Below, one piece after another: positions 27,693 to 35,632 of a DNA stretch of 64,000 nt. The stretch is from Lentzea albidocapillata (lineage in GTDB: Bacteria > Actinomycetota > Actinomycetes > Mycobacteriales > Pseudonocardiaceae): NCBI RefSeq assembly GCF_000719115.1, contig NZ_JOEA01000014.1, positions 641,061-705,060 on the forward strand, in the 5' to 3' direction. The notes below the pieces were generated by a model. The model saw only the letters and a program-made list of their open reading frames with translations. It was not told the DNA's origin and made no database searches. The translations under genes were made by a program, and so were the position numbers. Each line of letters opens with the position of its first letter. The stretch's first letter is position 1.

Positions 27693-27720
27693 GCCGCCGC
27701 ACCTCATGCACGGCGGCGTG
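27690..27720 (-). promoter_or_regulatory. Start-codon hairpin of the CoA-ligase gene
   Basis: Read on the minus strand: a 10-bp perfect stem (CACGCCGCCG with CGGCGGCGTG) around an 11-nt loop that holds GAGGTG. The last three bases of the 3' arm are the GTG start. The structure may gate translation, or act as terminator for the M23 gene 46 nt upstream; it has no U-run. Confidence 0.45.
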
Positions 27721-27765
27721 GCCGGAGACTATCGAGACTTCTCGTGATCGTGTGACCGGATTCGG

Positions 27766-28611
27766 TCAGAGACTCACACCGCGCTCGGCCAGCCAGCCGA
27801 CGGGGTTGACCTTCTGCCCGCCCGCGACCCACACCTCGAAGTGCAGGTGCGGCCCGGTCGACTGGCCGCGGTTGCCGATCGTCGCGATCTGCTGCCCGGC
27901 CTTGACCTTCGCACCCTGCGCGACGTCGATGGTGTTCATGTGCCCGTAGACGGTGATGGTGCCGTCCCCGTGCTGAACGCGAACCCACAGCCCGAACCCG
28001 GACGCGGGCCCGGCTTCGACGACGGTGCCCTCCATGACGGAGACGATCGGCGTGCCGATGGCGTTCGCGATGTCGACGCCGTTGTGGCTGGTACCCCAGC
28101 GGGCACCGAACCCGGACGTGAACGAGCCCTGGGCGGGCCGCACACACTTGGGCCGCTTCGCCTCCTCCTCGGCCGCGATCCGCGCCTTCTCGGCCGCGAT
28201 CCGCGTGGCCTCGGCCTGGGCGACCGCCTGCCGCTGCGCATAGGCGCCCTCGGCGGACCTGAGCGCCCCGGCGATGTGGAACTGCGCCTGGATCTGCTCG
28301 GCCTGCAACAGCTTGCGCGCCTCAGACCCGGCGTTGACGTCGTGGATCGTCTGCGGACCCTGCGGCCGGGCCTCGGCGGTCATCACCGCGGCGAGGTTCT
28401 TGGTGGCCGCGACGGGGGCGATCATGCGGTCCACCGGGCTGACGGTCGTCGCCGCCTGGGCGAAACCGGCGCCGGCGAGGGCGCCCGCGGCGACCACCAC
28501 CGCCACTACCTTCTTGCGGTCCAGGTCCACCTTGGTGATGACGTCGACCAGGGGACCCTTCGTACGATGCCGTGCCAAACCTGTCTCCATGCACTCGGGG
28601 GAGTTCGGCAT
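27766..28611 (-). CDS. M23-family metallopeptidase (LytM domain), exported
   Basis: 281 residues from ATG 28611 (ATG 28590 also possible). A membrane-spanning or signal segment (KKVVAVVVAAGALAGAGFAQA) is followed by an Ala/Glu-rich coiled coil (QAEATRIAAEKARIAAEEEA). The C-terminal LytM domain has zinc ligands in SHNGVDIANAIG and GPHLHFEVW and the VYGHMN strand. It cuts or regulates cutting of peptidoglycan cross-bridges at the cell surface. An unusually long spacer lies between it and the upstream PBP gene. Confidence 0.9.
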   Translation of the reverse strand: MPNSPECMETGLARHRTKGPLVDVITKVDLDRKKVVAVVVAAGALAGAGFAQAATTVSPVDRMIAPVAATKNLAAVMTAEARPQGPQTIHDVNAGSEARKLLQAEQIQAQFHIAGALRSAEGAYAQRQAVAQAEATRIAAEKARIAAEEEAKRPKCVRPAQGSFTSGFGARWGTSHNGVDIANAIGTPIVSVMEGTVVEAGPASGFGLWVRVQHGDGTITVYGHMNTIDVAQGAKVKAGQQIATIGNRGQSTGPHLHFEVWVAGGQKVNPVGWLAERGVSL

Positions 28612-29487
28612 CTGCGCTTCGCCTGGCGTCGGGGGGCCTGGCTGCGGGCTTCGGGGGCCCGGTGGTGGACTGGACCGCTTCGGGGGAGATCCGTGTCCTT
28701 GCAGTTATCGAACCGTGACATGCGGCGCAGAACGTAACCTCGCGTGACCGGCGCGGGCAAGCGATGTGGGCGTTCAGGTGATTAGGCCCACTGTTGGTTA
28801 CTTTGCGTAGTCGGTTGATTTGAGGCTTGGTCAACTCTGTTTGGACCAATCCTTGGGTTGGTGTTTGTACTGGTCAGTCGCTTTATCGTGAAAGGTTTGG
28901 TGGGGGTGGGGTGGGGAGTTGACCTTGCCTGGGTGGTCATTTGTGGGGGTTGGGTCGTTTGGGTGGGCGTTGGGGTGGGGGTGGTGGTTTCGGGGGCGGT
29001 GCGCGGGCTGGGCGGACGGTCGGGTGCGTGGGTGGCGGCGGACGGCGGTGGGGAGCGTGCGGGCGGGCGGGCAGCCGGCGGCGGGCGCGCGGCAAGCAGG
29101 CGCGCGGCAAGCAGGCGCCGGCGGACGTGAACGGGCGCTGCCGGGTGAGCGGGGTCGTGCGGGTCGGCTTGCGTTTGCGTGTCGCGTTCCAGCGGGATGG
29201 TCACCTGCCGTGCGGGCGGTCACCTTGCGAGGGTGGTCGGGCGGGCAGTACCGGGCCGGTGCCGGTCATCGCCGCTTCGCGTCGATAGCGATTGGGGCTT
29301 GACCTTGAGCCTCTGGCGGGATGCTTGACGGCCGGAAAAGGCCGGGCTGAAAAGCGCCCGGCGCGTCCTACGTCCTGCCTCGCTCTGACCGAACGGCCTT
29401 GCCTCGCTCTGGGCTGCCCACCTCATCCGGTCCCACCCCTGCCTCAGCCCGCTCCGCCTGGCCCTGGGCTCCCCCGCCCAACGCAAA
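28612..29487. other. 876-bp spacer with G/T-rich plus strand
   Basis: No convincing gene. From about 28795 to 29010 the plus strand is markedly rich in G and T; open frames here are low-complexity Pro/Thr on one strand and Gly/Val/Trp on the other. Near 29089-29115 a 15-nt motif (GCGCGCGGCAAGCAG) is repeated in tandem. The M23 gene's promoter must lie in this spacer, but I see no clear -35/-10 pair. Confidence 0.5.
28902..28981 (+). other. G-quadruplex-forming tracts
   Basis: Nine runs of three to five G. Six of them fall in 28945-28981 (28945-49, 28952-54, 28961-63, 28965-67, 28972-75, 28977-81) with loops of 1-6 nt, a textbook quadruplex motif. Three more sit at 28902-06, 28908-11 and 28913-16. 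It lies about 300 bp before the M23 peptidase start, on its template strand. Confidence 0.7.
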
Positions 29488-29520
29488 GGGCCGCCGGACG
29501 CGCTTGGCGTCCGGCGGCCC
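29488..29520 (-). terminator. Rho-independent terminator of the PBP gene
   Basis: A 14-bp perfect stem (GGGCCGCCGGACGC with GCGTCCGGCGGCCC) around a 5-nt loop, 17 bp after the stop. On the minus strand the hairpin is followed by TTTGCGTT, a short U-tract. Confidence 0.85.
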
Positions 29521-29536
29521 TCTGGCCGAGCTGTGC

Positions 29537-31654
29537 TTACTTGTACCTGGCTGCTGCCGGGGGCAGTGGCGCCACCGGGAGGCCCTCGTGGATCACCTTC
29601 ATGGCGTTGAACCAGGTGGGTGCGGCTACCTGGCCACCGAAGACGCCCTGCGAGCTACCTGGGCAGAGGCGGATCGGGTTGGCGCAGATTACCTGCGGGC
29701 TGTTGCCGTCGGCGTAGGTCATGACGGCGCCCGCGTACTGCGGGGTCGCGGCCAGGAAGGCCACCGACTTGTGCTCTTCGGTGGTGCCGGTCTTGCCGAT
29801 GGCCGGGCGGTTCCAGCCGGAGCCGCTCGCCGCGGTCGCTGCCGTGCCGCTGCCGGTCGTGTCGTGGGACATGCCCTGGGCGAGGCTGTTTGCCAGGTCC
29901 GGTTCCACGGCCTGCTCGCAGGGCATTTCCTTCAGCGGGACGTCCTTGCCGTAGCGGTCGATGACCTTCTCTACCGGGGTCGGCGGGCACCAGGTGCCGC
30001 TGGAGACGATGGTCGCGGCCACGTTGGCCAGCTCGAGGACGCTGGTGGCGCCGGGGCCAAGGGTGTACGAGCCGGCGTTGTTCTGCTTGGTCCAGTCGCC
30101 CTGGGACGGGCCGTTCGAGCCGTCGGACTTCAGGGGCTCCGCGCCGCGGTTGACGCCGGTGAGGGTCTCGCGCATGCCGAGCTTGTAGGCCATGTCGACG
30201 ACGTTGTTGAGGCCCGCCTGCTCCTGCAGGATCACGAAGCCCGTGTTCGGGGACGTCGCGAGGGCCTGGGTGAGCGTCATCTCCTCGGGGTAGTCGCCCG
30301 CGTTCTGGACGCGCCAGGCCGAGCCGCCGTTCGGGTAGACCCGGGAGTTGTAGACCTTCGGAACCTTGATCTTGCGGTCGATTCCGGTGACACCGTTCTT
30401 CATCGCGGCGGCGGCGGTGAAGATCTTGTTCACCGAGCCGGGACCGAACGGCAGGACCTCGGCGGGCACGGGGCGGGCGACCTGGCCGAGTTCGGCCTTG
30501 TTGCCGTAGTCGCGGGAGGCGACGAGGGCGCGCACGCGGTGCTTGTCGGTGCCCGGCTGCACGACGGACATGACGTTCGCGATGCCGTTCTGGGTCTTCG
30601 GCACCTGCTGCTCGGCCGACTGCTTCGCGGCCTTGGTGGCCTTCGGGTCCATCGTGGTCTTGATGGTGAGGCCGCCGCGCTGCAACTGCTTGTTCGTGAT
30701 GCCGGAGGCGCGCAGGTAGTCGAGCAGGTAGGAGCAGAAGAAGCCGTAGATCGGGCCGTCACCCGCGCCGACGCAGCCCTTGGGCAGGATCTGCAGGTTC
30801 TCGACGATGCCCATCGGCTGGGCCTTGAACTCCTCGGCCTTCTTCTTGGCCTCGGTCTCGTCGGAGCCGAACGCACCGTTCTCGCGCATCTTGTCGATGA
30901 CGATGTTGCGGCGCTCCAGCGCCTTCTCCGGGGACGCGCCGGGGTTCAGCGACGACGGGCGGTTCGCGATCGCGGCGAGCAGTGCGGCCTGCGGAACCGT
31001 CAGCTTGTCGGCCGTGGTGTTGAAGTACGCCTTCGCGGCCGCACCGACGCCGTAGGTCTGGTTGCCCAGCGGCACGATGTTGAGGTAGCCGGTGAGGATC
31101 TCGTCCTTCGTCATCTGCTGCTCGAGCTGCAACGCGACGCGCGCCTCGCGCATCTTGCGGCCGACCGTCGCCTCGGTGGCCTTCTCCCAGGCCTCCTGCT
31201 CGTTGTCGGCGCCGAGCACGAACGCCATGTAGTTCTTGACGTACTGCTGGGTGAGCGTCGACGCGCCCTGCGTCGCCCCACCGTCCACACCGGCCTTGGC
31301 GGCGGCACGGGCGATGCCCTGCCAGTCGACGCCCTGGTGCTCGTAGAACCGCTTGTCCTCGATGGCCAGGATCGCGCCCTTCATGGTGTCCGCGATGTCC
31401 TTGGTCTCCAACGGGATGCGGTACTGGTCGTACAGATAGGCGATCGGGTCGCCGTTCATGTCCTGAATGGTGGTGACGAGCGGCAGCTCGCCCTTCGCGA
31501 GGTCGCCCGACGTCTGGTCGACCGTGTCGGCCGCGCGGTTGGACGCGAGCCCGAGACCTCCGACGAACGGGAACACCATCGCAGCGAGGAGGACGCCCGC
31601 CGTCAGGCACAACCCCAGCAACTTGACCAAGCCTGACGCGCGTGCGGCGAACAA
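29537..31654 (-). CDS. Bifunctional penicillin-binding protein (GT51 transglycosylase / transpeptidase)
   Basis: 705 residues from TTG 31654, which has AAGGAG 7 nt upstream. One N-terminal membrane anchor. GT51 domain: the catalytic Glu in AILAIEDKRFYEHQGVDW, then GASTLTQQYVKN and MTKDEILTGYLN. Transpeptidase domain: SxxK as GPGSVNKIFT, SxN as SPNTG, and KTGTTEEHKS. It polymerises and cross-links peptidoglycan at the membrane's outer face. The Tyr/Lys-ended C-terminus is short, without a PASTA domain. Confidence 0.94.
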   Translation of the reverse strand: MFAARASGLVKLLGLCLTAGVLLAAMVFPFVGGLGLASNRAADTVDQTSGDLAKGELPLVTTIQDMNGDPIAYLYDQYRIPLETKDIADTMKGAILAIEDKRFYEHQGVDWQGIARAAAKAGVDGGATQGASTLTQQYVKNYMAFVLGADNEQEAWEKATEATVGRKMREARVALQLEQQMTKDEILTGYLNIVPLGNQTYGVGAAAKAYFNTTADKLTVPQAALLAAIANRPSSLNPGASPEKALERRNIVIDKMRENGAFGSDETEAKKKAEEFKAQPMGIVENLQILPKGCVGAGDGPIYGFFCSYLLDYLRASGITNKQLQRGGLTIKTTMDPKATKAAKQSAEQQVPKTQNGIANVMSVVQPGTDKHRVRALVASRDYGNKAELGQVARPVPAEVLPFGPGSVNKIFTAAAAMKNGVTGIDRKIKVPKVYNSRVYPNGGSAWRVQNAGDYPEEMTLTQALATSPNTGFVILQEQAGLNNVVDMAYKLGMRETLTGVNRGAEPLKSDGSNGPSQGDWTKQNNAGSYTLGPGATSVLELANVAATIVSSGTWCPPTPVEKVIDRYGKDVPLKEMPCEQAVEPDLANSLAQGMSHDTTGSGTAATAASGSGWNRPAIGKTGTTEEHKSVAFLAATPQYAGAVMTYADGNSPQVICANPIRLCPGSSQGVFGGQVAAPTWFNAMKVIHEGLPVAPLPPAAARYK

Positions 31655-31751
31655 CCCGCAACTCCTTCCGAACAAAACCCCAGAGACTCTCTACGTATTA
31701 AGTCGCGCGGGAGGCCCGTGAGGTTGCGTCCGCTGATCGACTGTTTCCAAC

Positions 31752-32786
31752 CTACCGGAGTAGCCGGAGACCGATCGTCGGACTGGCCCTGCGCACCTCG
31801 ACGCCCGTGTGCTCGGGAAGCAGGTCGTCCAGGAACCCGTAGCGCGACAGTTCTTCGTCCGGCCGCCTGCTCACCGTCCGCCACCAGACCGCGATGTCTC
31901 CCCAGCCCGGTGCCGACAGCGAACCACCGAAGTGCTGCACGGACAGCGCGGCACACAGGTTCGCGAACCGCACCCGGTGTTCGAGCGGCCACCCGGCCAG
32001 AGTGCCCATCACGAACCCCGCGCCAAACACGTCACCGGCACCTGTCGCGTCGAGTTGCGCGACGTTGAGCCCCGGCACGTCCACGCATTCGCCGGTGGCG
32101 CCGTCGACCGCGACCGCTCCCCCGCCGCCCCGTGTGACGACCACCACTGGCACGTGCTCGGCGAGCCGGCGCGCGGCGGCCTCCGGGGTGTCGGTGCGGG
32201 TGTACCCCTGCGCCTCCACGTGGTTCGGGAGGAACACGTCGTACCCGTCGAGCCTGCGCAACAACTCCGGCGACCACGCCCCGGTGCGGTCCCAGCCGAT
32301 GTCGGCGAAGAGCTTCGCCCCGTTCTCCTTCGCCGTGCGCACCCACTGCTCGTCCTCCGCCTGGATGTGCACGAAGCACGCCCGTGTCAAAGGCGGCGGA
32401 GAGAAGAGGTCATCGGCGATGACGGGCGACTTGTGCCCGTGCGTGACCATGCTGCGGTCGCGCTCCATCGCCATGGACACGGTCACGGGCGAATGCCACC
32501 CGTAGAAACGGCGACAGTAAGAGAGGTCGACGCCTTCCTGGTCCGCCAGCACGTCCCAGCAGAAGTCGCCGTACGCGTCCTCCCCGAACGCCGCCGCCAG
32601 CGCTGTCTTCAGTTCGAGCCGGCGCAACGCCACGGCGAGGTTCGCGATGCCGCCGGGACACGACCCGAGTCCCTCGGCCCACACCTCGGTCCCCGGCTCC
32701 GGCGGCCGGGGCAGACCGGTGAAGATGATGTCGAGGAAAACGGTGCCGGTGAGCAGCACGTCGTAGGCGGGTTCCGGGTCGGCCAT
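31752..32786 (-). CDS. PfkB-family carbohydrate/nucleoside kinase
   Basis: 344 residues from ATG 32786. Ribokinase fold: SCPGGIANLAVALRRL (substrate-side motif) and the ATP/catalytic motif LDATGAGDVFGAGFVMGTL with the base Asp. The phosphoryl acceptor cannot be read from the sequence. It stands between the PBP and the SigD-type sigma factor, same strand, with 100-nt gaps. Confidence 0.88.
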   Translation of the reverse strand: MADPEPAYDVLLTGTVFLDIIFTGLPRPPEPGTEVWAEGLGSCPGGIANLAVALRRLELKTALAAAFGEDAYGDFCWDVLADQEGVDLSYCRRFYGWHSPVTVSMAMERDRSMVTHGHKSPVIADDLFSPPPLTRACFVHIQAEDEQWVRTAKENGAKLFADIGWDRTGAWSPELLRRLDGYDVFLPNHVEAQGYTRTDTPEAAARRLAEHVPVVVVTRGGGGAVAVDGATGECVDVPGLNVAQLDATGAGDVFGAGFVMGTLAGWPLEHRVRFANLCAALSVQHFGGSLSAPGWGDIAVWWRTVSRRPDEELSRYGFLDDLLPEHTGVEVRRASPTIGLRLLR

Positions 32787-32886
32787 GCGTAAACCTTGCC
32801 ATCCGCGGCCGATGATCATGCGTTACGTCGTCACCGACGCGTCGGTAGCGGCCCGGGCGACCGCGGCGCCGCGATCAGCGAGCGCG

Positions 32887-33582
32887 TCAGCCTTCCTCGG
32901 CGATCATCTCCCGCATCCGGGTGAGCGCGCGGTGCTGTGCGACCCGCACCGCACCCGGAGTCGACGAGACCGCCAGCGCGACCTCGTCGGCGGACAGGCC
33001 CACGGCCACCCGCAGCACGAGGATCTCGCGCTGGCGGGGCGGCAGCTTGTGCAGCAGGCGCGTCACCTGGGCCATCATCTCGCCGTTGACGGCGTGCTGT
33101 TCCGGGCCCGTGTCCAGCGACGGGCAGTCCGGCAGTTCCGGTACGACCTCGGCACGGTTGCGGACAGCACGACGGCGGGCGTCGGCGACCTTGTGCGCGG
33201 CGATGCCGTACACGAACGCGAGGAACGAGCCGGGTTCGTAGCGGTACTTCGACAACGCGCCGAGCACCGCCACGCACACCTCCTGCGCTATGTCCTCGGC
33301 TGAGACCAGCGTGCGTTCACGGCCGCCGACCCTGGCGCGGCAGTAGCGCACGATCAGCGGCTGGATCCGGCCGAGCAGGTGCTCGACCGCCCGTCTGTCT
33401 CCGGCAAGAGCGGCATCGACGAGGTCGGCGAACTCGGCTTCGGCGAGCCACTGATTGGAGACCGGTGCCTGGAGCACCCGACGGCGCATGGGCACCGTTG
33501 GCCGGTTCCAGGCCTCTGTGCCTTCACCGGGCACGAGAACCGCGACACCGCCACCGGCCCGCACGGCTGTGGGTAGAACCAT
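32887..33582 (-). CDS. ECF sigma factor of the SigD/ShbA type
   Basis: 231 residues from ATG 33582, with GGAGGAGGT 7 nt upstream. Sigma region 2: SAEDIAQEVCVAVLGALSKY, FLAFVYGIAAHKVADARRRA, NRAEVVPELPD. Region 4: KLPPRQREILVLRVAVGLSADEVALAV, GAVRVAQHRAL. This matches mycobacterial SigD and Streptomyces ShbA; ShbA drives expression of the housekeeping sigma HrdB. The N-terminal 40 residues are unusual. No anti-sigma gene (RsdA type) follows; the next gene is the PfkB kinase. Confidence 0.88.
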   Translation of the reverse strand: MVLPTAVRAGGGVAVLVPGEGTEAWNRPTVPMRRRVLQAPVSNQWLAEAEFADLVDAALAGDRRAVEHLLGRIQPLIVRYCRARVGGRERTLVSAEDIAQEVCVAVLGALSKYRYEPGSFLAFVYGIAAHKVADARRRAVRNRAEVVPELPDCPSLDTGPEQHAVNGEMMAQVTRLLHKLPPRQREILVLRVAVGLSADEVALAVSSTPGAVRVAQHRALTRMREMIAEEG

Positions 33583-33728
33583 CCCGGCGACCTCCTCCAC
33601 TACAGCGACACTTGGGGCTTCACTGAAGAAGAGACCGCAGCGAGCCGATTGATACCGCCTGTCTCAAAGAGGACCACGAAGTCCGCACGGGTGGGGGGAC
33701 CAGCACCCTTTTGGGGTAGAAGGTGGTC

Positions 33729-34955
33729 CTAACGGCCCAGTCGTTCGGCCATGCCGAACTGCTGTACCCCGAGGTATCCGACGCGGAAGCCCGCCTCCGA
33801 GTAGGCCAGGTAGAACTCCCACATCCGGCGGAACGTGTCGTCGAAGCCCAGCTCCCGCACCTCGTCCCAACGGGTGAGGAACGTTTCGCGCCAACGGCGA
33901 AGCGTCTCGGCGTAGTCGAGGCCGAACGACCTCGACTCGACGATCTCGAGCCGGGTGTTGTCGCGCACCGAGTCCTCGATCGACCGCACGGACGGGATGA
34001 GCCCGCCGGGGAAGATGTACTTGTGGATCCAGGTGTAGCTGGCCTTGCTCGCGATCATGCGGTCGTGCGGCATGGTGATCGCCTGCAGCCCCACCCGGCC
34101 ACCCGGCGCGAGCACGCGGTCGAGCACCGAGAAGTACTCGGGCCAGTATTCGGCACCGACTGCCTCGATCATCTCGACGCTGACGACGGCGTCGTACCGG
34201 CCGTGCTCCTCTCGGTAGTCACGCAGCTCGACCGTCACTCGATCGTGGAGACCCGCGTCCCTCACCCGGTCCAGCGCCAGCTTGCGCTGTTCGGCGGAGA
34301 TGGTCAGCGACGTGACCGTGGCACCCCTCTGGGCGGCGCGGATGGCCAGCGCGCCCCAGCCCGTGCCGATCTCCAGCACGCGTGAGCCCTCGCGCACTCC
34401 CGCGTAGTCGAGCACGCCGTCGATCTTGCGCAGCTGGGCCGTGCGCAGGTCGGCGTTCCCGCCCTCGAACAACGCCGACGAGTACGTCATCGTCTCGTCG
34501 AGGAACACCGCGAACAGCTCGTTCGACAGGTCGTAGTGCCGGTGGATGTTCTGCCGCGAGCCCGCGACGTCGTTGATCTCGGTCTGCCGCCGCTCCACCC
34601 ACCGCCGCATCAGCTGCAGGCTGGGCGGGATCAGCGTCGAGAGCTTCGCCGCGAACACCGAGAGCACGTCCGCGAGCTCGTCGGTCTCCCAGTCGCCCAC
34701 CATGTAGGCCTCACCGAAGCCGATCTTGGCGTCGGCTCCGAGGCGGTGGAAGAACTCGCCGGGCCGGACGATCCGCATCACCGGACCGCCCGCTCCCCAC
34801 GTCCTGCCGTCGGGGAACCGGACGGTCACGGGCAACGGGCGCACGGCCTTGCGGAACAACGTCTCGGCGATGCGGGCGCGCATCGGCGAACGCGGTGCCG
34901 TGAACAGTCCGGGCCACATGCCCTGGCCGGGACGGGGCAGTGACAACGTGCTCAT
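33729..34955 (-). CDS. Cyclopropane-fatty-acyl-phospholipid synthase family methyltransferase
   Basis: 408 residues. The N-terminal CFAS region ends in GEAYMVGDWETDELADVL. The SAM site is VLEIGTGWGALAIRAAQRG; family motifs IHRHYDLSNELFAVFLDETMTYSSALFE and YIFPGGLIPS are present. It methylates a double bond in membrane phospholipid acyl chains, giving cyclopropane or methylated fatty acids. AGGAG lies 6 nt before the ATG, which overlaps the DUF1365 stop (ATGA). Last gene of a four-gene coupled operon. Confidence 0.93.
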   Translation of the reverse strand: MSTLSLPRPGQGMWPGLFTAPRSPMRARIAETLFRKAVRPLPVTVRFPDGRTWGAGGPVMRIVRPGEFFHRLGADAKIGFGEAYMVGDWETDELADVLSVFAAKLSTLIPPSLQLMRRWVERRQTEINDVAGSRQNIHRHYDLSNELFAVFLDETMTYSSALFEGGNADLRTAQLRKIDGVLDYAGVREGSRVLEIGTGWGALAIRAAQRGATVTSLTISAEQRKLALDRVRDAGLHDRVTVELRDYREEHGRYDAVVSVEMIEAVGAEYWPEYFSVLDRVLAPGGRVGLQAITMPHDRMIASKASYTWIHKYIFPGGLIPSVRSIEDSVRDNTRLEIVESRSFGLDYAETLRRWRETFLTRWDEVRELGFDDTFRRMWEFYLAYSEAGFRVGYLGVQQFGMAERLGR

Positions 34956-35632
34956 CCATCGCTCCTGGGGATGATCGGAATACGCCTCAGGTAGAGGGCA
35001 ATGCCATGACGGCGGATCAACGCGGACACGCGTTGGGGCATCAGGGGACGGCGCAGCAGCATGCGCAGTCCCGAACTGCGCTCGCCCTTCATCGTCGCGC
35101 TGAAGGTCGTCTTCCCGTTCTGCCGCAACGCGATCGTCACGGACAGCTGGTCTCCCGGCTTCGGCATCTTCATGACGTAGTGGCCGTCGACCTCGAGAAA
35201 CGGGGAGACGTAGAACTCTTTGTCCACCGACGCACGACCCTTGTCGTCGGTGCGCAGCAGATAGCAATGCCGTCCGCCGTAGGTGTTGTGCACTTCCGCA
35301 GCGACGCACACGAGCTCTCCAGAAGCGTCGTGGCACCAGTACACGGACAGCGGGTTGAAGACGTAACCGAGCACACGCGCGTTGGCGAGCATCAGGACCT
35401 GCCCGCCGCCGAGATCGATCCCGTGCCCGGCCAGCCACTCGTCCAGGTTCTCCCGGATGGTCCTCGACGGTGACCCGAGGTGGTCACGGGCCTCGAACTT
35501 CGCGAACGGGCGTGCCCACCAGGGCAGCCGCGGTAACTCGGCCAGGTCGACCAGCCACATGTAGGCGCGGTGGCTGAACGCCCGGTCGATGAGCTCGCGG
35601 CGGGCGTGCGTGATGACGACGTCGTAGATCAC
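34952..35632 (-). CDS. DUF1365 family protein
   Basis: 226 residues from GTG 35632 (GTG 35635 is possible). Family motifs: AFSHRAYMWLVDLAELP, LMLANARVLGYVFNPLSVYWCHD, VCVAAEVHNTYGGRHCYLL and KEFYVSPFLEVDGHY. The family is almost always encoded between an FAD amine oxidase-like gene and a CFAS-like gene, as here, and is thought to act in the same acyl modification. Biochemistry unassigned. Both ends overlap the neighbouring genes. Confidence 0.9.
   Translation of the reverse strand: MIYDVVITHARRELIDRAFSHRAYMWLVDLAELPRLPWWARPFAKFEARDHLGSPSRTIRENLDEWLAGHGIDLGGGQVLMLANARVLGYVFNPLSVYWCHDASGELVCVAAEVHNTYGGRHCYLLRTDDKGRASVDKEFYVSPFLEVDGHYVMKMPKPGDQLSVTIALRQNGKTTFSATMKGERSSGLRMLLRRPLMPQRVSALIRRHGIALYLRRIPIIPRSDG

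Noticed and set aside
28612..28800. c-di-AMP (ydaO) riboswitch upstream of the M23 peptidase
   Set aside because: Such riboswitches often precede cell-wall hydrolase genes in actinomycetes. I could not align the conserved core to the leader, so I do not call it.
28782..29223. Long minus-strand Pro/Thr-rich frames as a secreted protein gene
   Set aside because: Composition follows from the GT/CA strand bias; no signal peptide, no good ribosome site and two overlapping frames look equally open.
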